Of a DNA stretch of 17,849 nt, positions 14,832 to 17,849 are shown piece by piece; the stretch's first letter is position 1; the number at the start of each line of letters is the position of its first letter. The position numbers were made by a program, and so were the translations under genes. Under the pieces are notes generated by a model. It ran no database searches and was not told the DNA's origin. It saw only the letters and a list, made by a program, of their open reading frames with translations. The stretch covers positions 9,761 through 27,609 of the forward strand of contig CACYQE010000009.1 of NCBI GenBank assembly GCA_902776515.1. The letters are read 5' to 3'. The stretch is from an uncultured Pseudomonadota bacterium (GTDB taxonomy: Bacteria; Pseudomonadota; Alphaproteobacteria; Rs-D84).

Positions 14832-15521
14832 TTATTTGTTCAAACCTAATTCATTTTTTACCCGGTTGAGTGTGGACGGACTATGCGAGTCATGAATAAG
14901 TTTAATAGCGTTTTCATAAGCCTTCTTGGTATCACGGGCTGTTATTCTGGTTTTAGATGCCGCTTTTTCCAAAATACTCGCCTGTAAATTCATAGAATCA
15001 TCAACGAATTTTTCATATTCTTTCTGCAAAGTTTCTTTTTGTTTCAAAACTTTATCCATTTCTTTTTTATACAAACGCAACTCTTCTATCAAGTCTGCTT
15101 TTGTCATTTTCTTTTGATACGATGCTGATTCTAGCATCTTATTAAACAATGCTTTGAATTTTTCATAATCTAATTTATAAGAAATAAAAACATCTCCGCT
15201 TTTTAGTTTATGAAATGTCACACCGATACGCTTTGCGAAATATCTGTGATTAGAACAAATCTCTCTCATTTCTTCTTGGGTTTTAGCAGAAAGAAACGCT
15301 AACATGCCATCATATATATCCCTTTGATCTTCTTCCGCATAGGGAACATAATCTTGTAAAGTTTTAAAATATGGTTGAAGTCGTTTTTGAATTTCACAGA
15401 TACGCAACCATTCAACACTATGAGGATCAAAATCAATTCTTTCAATCCGCACATATTTACCACCACTCAATACATATTCAGTGTCTTCTGGCAACAAATG
15501 TTTTACTATCTCTTTTGTCAT
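14832..15521 (-). CDS. Unknown protein with C-terminal coiled coil
   Basis: A 229-residue protein that I do not recognise. The N-terminal half looks like a small mixed domain (KYVRIERIDFDPHSVEWLRI and IGVTFHKLKSGDVFISYKL). A coiled coil follows, from about residue 135 to 185 (rich in Lys, Glu and Leu), and a basic helical tail. A DNA-binding or structural role is possible but unsupported. ATG 15519-15521 has AGGAAA upstream; an open extension to 15575 lies over the promoter region and is left out. Its 12 arginine codons include AGA, AGG, CGA and CGG (8 of 12), unlike the CGT/CGC-rich core genes nearby, which hints at acquired DNA. It has its own promoter and sits between two terminators of the same type, so it is a single-gene unit. 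Confidence 0.65.
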   Translation of the reverse strand: MTKEIVKHLLPEDTEYVLSGGKYVRIERIDFDPHSVEWLRICEIQKRLQPYFKTLQDYVPYAEEDQRDIYDGMLAFLSAKTQEEMREICSNHRYFAKRIGVTFHKLKSGDVFISYKLDYEKFKALFNKMLESASYQKKMTKADLIEELRLYKKEMDKVLKQKETLQKEYEKFVDDSMNLQASILEKAASKTRITARDTKKAYENAIKLIHDSHSPSTLNRVKNELGLNK

Positions 15522-15565
15522 ATTCAATTTCCTTTTTTGTTCAACATGCCCCCCACTTGTCTTGA

Positions 15566-15594
15566 AGCATACCACAAAAAAAACAAAAAAGCAA
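15566..15594 (-). promoter_or_regulatory. Promoter of the coiled-coil unknown gene
   Basis: On the minus strand, TTGCTT (15589-15594) and TATGCT (15566-15571) are 17 nt apart within a T-rich stretch. The start would be near 15559, about 38 nt before the ATG. Confidence 0.45.
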
Positions 15595-15595
15595 A

Positions 15596-15619
15596 AAAAA
15601 CGCCCATTTGGGCGTTTTT
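15596..15619 (-). terminator. Terminator of the PAP2 gene, CGCCC/GGGCG type
   Basis: AAAAACGCCC (15596-15605), loop ATTT, GGGCGTTTTT (15610-15619). On the minus strand it follows the PAP2 stop (15622-15624) by 2 nt and is followed by a T run. It shares its stem core with the terminators at 5034 and 14811. Confidence 0.85.
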
Positions 15620-15621
15620 GA

Positions 15622-16170
15622 TTAAAAAGTTGTATGAAATCCTAAACGAACTTCTTCAGAATCTGCCGAAACATCCACGCCCTTTGGTACATATTTATCC
15701 ACCAAAAGCCACGTAAACAGCCCAGAAACCGCCGCACCCGCCGCCACATCATGCCAATAATGATGCTTTGCACGAACACGTGCCCAACCGGTTACAACAC
15801 CCATCGCATACGGCAACAAAGCCGGTTTCCACCCATACCGCTTGTGAACAAACATCGCCCCAGAAAAAGCACCAACGGCATGTCCCGAAGGGAAAGATTT
15901 ATAATCTTTGCCGTTTGGACGGCGTTCTATTTCCAACGCCTTGATACCTTCACTTGCCAATTGTGCCGCCAATATGGATTCACCCAATTGCAACATACCT
16001 TTATAATCTTGGGCCATAAAGGTCATTCCCAATGCGTATGCCGGACTCATAACCATCATCACGTCACCCAATTTGTTCGGACTTGTAAAAGGTCCGCCAG
16101 CATTTGCGTTTGATACAGCAAAAATACACATGCTGATTGTACCTAAAAGTTTGAATTTCTTGATATGCAT
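15622..16170 (-). CDS. Exported PAP2-family phosphatase
   Basis: A 182-residue protein with a signal peptide (cleavage likely after ANA at residue 24) and the complete PAP2 phosphatase signature: Lys77-x6-Arg84-Pro85, PSGH at 94-97, and Arg131-x5-His137-x3-Asp141. His97 and His137 would be the acid/base and nucleophile. Family members remove phosphate from lipids such as phosphatidic acid, undecaprenyl diphosphate or lipid A; the substrate here cannot be told. Only a few hydrophobic helices remain after the signal, so it may be periplasmic with membrane contact. It has its own promoter and terminator, so it is monocistronic. GGG lies 11 nt before the ATG, a somewhat long spacing. Confidence 0.88.
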   Translation of the reverse strand: MHIKKFKLLGTISMCIFAVSNANAGGPFTSPNKLGDVMMVMSPAYALGMTFMAQDYKGMLQLGESILAAQLASEGIKALEIERRPNGKDYKSFPSGHAVGAFSGAMFVHKRYGWKPALLPYAMGVVTGWARVRAKHHYWHDVAAGAAVSGLFTWLLVDKYVPKGVDVSADSEEVRLGFHTTF

Positions 16171-16208
16171 TGTAAATACCCTTTGAATTATTTCCTAAGA
16201 CAAATATC

Positions 16209-16237
16209 ATAATATAAACGAACAGCAAAAAATTCAA
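16209..16237 (-). promoter_or_regulatory. Promoter of the PAP2 phosphatase gene
   Basis: On the minus strand, TTGAAT (16232-16237), a 17-nt spacer and TATTAT (16209-16214). The start would be near 16202, about 32 nt before the ATG. Confidence 0.6.
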
Positions 16238-16250
16238 TACAATAATTAAC

Positions 16251-16274
16251 AAAAAAGGTCCCAAAAACGGGACC
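16251..16274 (-). terminator. Terminator of rpmG
   Basis: GGTCCC (16257-16262) pairs with GGGACC (16269-16274) around a 6-nt loop. On the minus strand it is followed by TTTTTT. It lies 26 nt after the rpmG stop. Confidence 0.85.
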
Positions 16275-16300
16275 AAAAAACTAACCAACCAAGGCACACA

Positions 16301-16489
16301 TTAGTGTGAACATTTTGCCTCGGTCATTTCGACATGCTTTTTTAAACGGCTGTCATATTTTCTCATTGGTTTTATTTTACCACTGGATTTAGCCAGATTC
16401 TTTTTTATAACGTAATAACTGCCTGTTTCCTTACCGTCAACCTTGCTGACCAAACGGATAAGTTCATGTTTACCTTTTTTAGATGCCAT
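16301..16489 (-). CDS. rpmG: 50S ribosomal protein L33
   Basis: A 62-residue basic protein. It matches L33 in size and pattern: an IRLVSK strand, SYYVIKKN, a KPMRKYDSRLKKHVEMTEAK ending. The zinc-binding cysteines of some L33 forms are absent, so this is the C-minus form (one Cys only, near the end). It is a component of the large ribosomal subunit near the E site. The ATG is preceded by AAAGGT, and a good promoter and terminator make it a single-gene unit. Confidence 0.9.
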   Translation of the reverse strand: MASKKGKHELIRLVSKVDGKETGSYYVIKKNLAKSSGKIKPMRKYDSRLKKHVEMTEAKCSH

Positions 16490-16519
16490 TTTTTTACCTT
16501 TTAATAAATTACTGGGGGG

Positions 16520-16548
16520 ATTTTAGGGCATTTTTTACTGGAAATCAA
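16520..16548 (-). promoter_or_regulatory. Promoter of rpmG
   Basis: On the minus strand, TTGATT (16543-16548) and TAAAAT (16520-16525) are 17 nt apart. The start would be near 16513, about 24 nt before the ATG. It overlaps the -35 region of the divergent tRNA promoter. Confidence 0.6.
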
Positions 16549-16567
16549 GTATTTTTTATCATAAAAT
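16539..16567 (+). promoter_or_regulatory. Putative promoter of the tRNA-Leu gene
   Basis: TAAAAT (16562-16567) with a weak TGGAAA (16539-16544) 17 nt upstream. The start would be near 16574, about 12 nt before the mature tRNA. Confidence 0.4.
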
Positions 16568-16585
16568 TACAATCACTTTACAAAA

Positions 16586-16670
16586 GGGCTTGTGGCGAAA
16601 TTGGTAGACGCGCTGGATTTAGGTTCCCGTGGGGAAACCCGTGGGGGTTCGAGTCCCCCCAAGCCCACCA
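16586..16670 (+). tRNA. tRNA-Leu (anticodon TAG)
   Basis: An 85-nt class II tRNA with encoded CCA. The acceptor stem GGGCTTG pairs with CAAGCCC. The D arm contains ATTGGTAGAC. The anticodon loop TTTAGGT carries TAG at 16620-16622, which reads CUA and related leucine codons. The long variable arm forms GGG-GAAA-CCC, and the T arm is GGGGG-TTCGAGT-CCCCC. In the anticodon stem (CTGGA with TCCCG) the second pair is a T-C mismatch (16614 and 16628). Confidence 0.95.
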
Positions 16671-16690
16671 AAACTGATCAGATGTTTTGA

Positions 16691-17849
16691 TTACATATTG
16701 TATGTATTTTGTGTTTTTTTGACAACCGGTTTATCTGAACGTAACTTTTTCACTTTTTCGGATGCGAAACTATATACATCGGCAATAAATTTGTTTCCAT
16801 CATGCTTCATTGATTCAAACGCTTTCTTTATAGTATTTGCATCTGTATCAGGCCGACACATCAAATCAGGAATTGATGGTAACGGCACAAATTTTTTTGA
16901 TTGCTGTAATGAATTTTCGATGCCACTGGATAAAATATCCGCAGCAATAAGATTTAACTCGTTTTGTTTATCCATAAAATCATAATGGGTATTATCATGC
17001 TCGTCAGAACTTGGACTTGCTGTATTCAAATTAAAATCAAATCCACGTGCAATCAAAAACATATTTCCATATTTTTTACCCAAGAAAACAGGTCCATGCG
17101 GCAACCAGCTGTGCTTTATATCTGTTTTTTTATTTTCAACCATATATTTTATATCTTGCTTTCGCATTTGGTCTATATACGCTTTGACCCAATTAACAGG
17201 TGTATCAACAATCGTATCAAATGCGGACATAAAGCTGACAAACAAAGCATCAGAATTATTAAAATTGCAAGACGGTGCATGTGCAACAACCAACATCTGG
17301 GCAAGAACATCTTTTATTTCACGCGGTGAATACCCTAATTCGTGCATTTTAGTGCGGGCTTTTTCTTCTAATTTTTTTGCAACGTATGCACCATGACAAT
17401 GTGCGACAAAATTAATTTTACGAACACGCCGCTGTGCAACGTCCAGCGGCAAACGTTTACCATTATCTGAAATCCTTGGTAACAAAGTTGCATTAAACAA
17501 TTTTTCAATGTATTCAGAATGTTCTTGGACAATATTTTTTTCTAACCTGTCCCATACAGCGTTTGCTTCATCACGGCTGTAGCCAAGTTTTTCCATACCG
17601 GCATACACCAATGCGTTTAATTTTGACGCAACAGCGCCAGGATTATCACCAAGATAAATTTTTATTCCACGTAGATTTCCCTCTATTGAATCTAGCGGAC
17701 GTTTTGTGCCACCATCAGAAACAAGATAGTGATACAAATACCGTTTAAATTCGTATGTAACATTTTTGGTTGTCAAAGATAATTCTTGTTTGGATTCACC
17801 ACTAAACTTCCCAGCTGACGATAAAAAATTTTCACTTAAATATCGATAC
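16691..17849 (-). CDS. Unknown protein with alpha/beta-hydrolase-like Cys elbow (partial, N-terminus outside window)
   Basis: The frame is open to the right edge, so the N-terminus is missing; at least 385 residues are visible. A TTG at 17776 is not needed as a start, because the 24 codons before it are open in frame. Centred on 17397 is FVAHCHGAYVAKKL, which looks like the nucleophile elbow of an alpha/beta hydrolase (small-x-nucleophile-x-Gly) with Cys in place of Ser, after a hydrophobic strand. A second strand, MLVVAHAPSC, follows after a helix, and possible acid (DTIVDTP) and His (DEHDNTHYDF) residues come later. No signal peptide or membrane segment is seen in the visible part. Its stop lies 20 nt from the 3' end of the convergent tRNA-Leu. 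Hydrolase activity is a guess from one motif. Confidence 0.6.
   Translation of the reverse strand, partial: YRYLSENFLSSAGKFSGESKQELSLTTKNVTYEFKRYLYHYLVSDGGTKRPLDSIEGNLRGIKIYLGDNPGAVASKLNALVYAGMEKLGYSRDEANAVWDRLEKNIVQEHSEYIEKLFNATLLPRISDNGKRLPLDVAQRRVRKINFVAHCHGAYVAKKLEEKARTKMHELGYSPREIKDVLAQMLVVAHAPSCNFNNSDALFVSFMSAFDTIVDTPVNWVKAYIDQMRKQDIKYMVENKKTDIKHSWLPHGPVFLGKKYGNMFLIARGFDFNLNTASPSSDEHDNTHYDFMDKQNELNLIAADILSSGIENSLQQSKKFVPLPSIPDLMCRPDTDANTIKKAFESMKHDGNKFIADVYSFASEKVKKLRSDKPVVKKTQNTYNM

Noticed and set aside
1..17849. CRISPR array, insertion sequence, integrase or prophage
   Set aside because: No regularly spaced repeats, transposase or integrase motifs or terminal inverted repeats were seen; the lysozyme-like domain at 9947 sits on a membrane protein and has no phage neighbours.

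Overview
The window is AT-rich, densely coded bacterial DNA. The gene content points to an alphaproteobacterium with an anaerobic life, probably a gut-type lineage with a small genome. The reasons are an alphaproteobacterial-style ParC C-terminus, a DUF4164-like coiled-coil gene next to zapA, the lptE-holA pair, an L33 of alphaproteobacterial type, and a class III (oxygen-sensitive, glycyl-radical) ribonucleotide reductase locus. The lineage is inferred from protein resemblance only; no rRNA is present.

Layout. 1-2269 (minus strand) is an anaerobic ribonucleotide reductase locus: a promoter with two NrdR-type boxes, nrdD (broken by a frameshift and an apparent internal deletion near 970), a separate small ORF carrying the glycyl-radical motif, and the first ten codons of nrdG at the window edge. 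2270-2678 is a regulatory intergenic region with a second NrdR-like box pair and a direct repeat. 2679-4274 (plus) encodes an acyl-CoA synthetase-like AMP-binding enzyme. 4278-4459 is a compact promoter-to-terminator unit that contains an (AG)14 microsatellite and may make a ~147-nt RNA. 4479-5030 is an unknown ORF with atypical arginine codons. 5055-6305 (minus) is a membrane-anchored cysteine-rich protein.

6315-9316 (plus) is a tight housekeeping operon, lptE-holA-map-radC. 9299-11950 (minus) is a three-gene operon of cell-envelope character: an acidic protein with distinctive ends, a two-TM protein with a C-terminal lysozyme-like domain, and a one-TM protein with a periplasmic domain. A back-to-back promoter region (11978-12025) separates it from a plus-strand group: coiled-coil gene, zapA, then parC (12032-14809). 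The first gene of this group appears to be translated leaderless.

The rest (14832-17849) is mostly minus strand: an unknown coiled-coil protein, a secreted PAP2 phosphatase, rpmG (L33), a plus-strand tRNA-Leu(TAG), and a partial unknown protein with an alpha/beta-hydrolase-like elbow that runs off the right edge. Three intrinsic terminators share the same CGCCC/GGGCG stem core. No rRNA, CRISPR array, transposase or phage module was seen. The points most worth a second look are the split and broken nrdD with its NrdR boxes, the AG-repeat RNA unit, the envelope operon at 9.3-11.9 kb and the cysteine-rich repeat protein.
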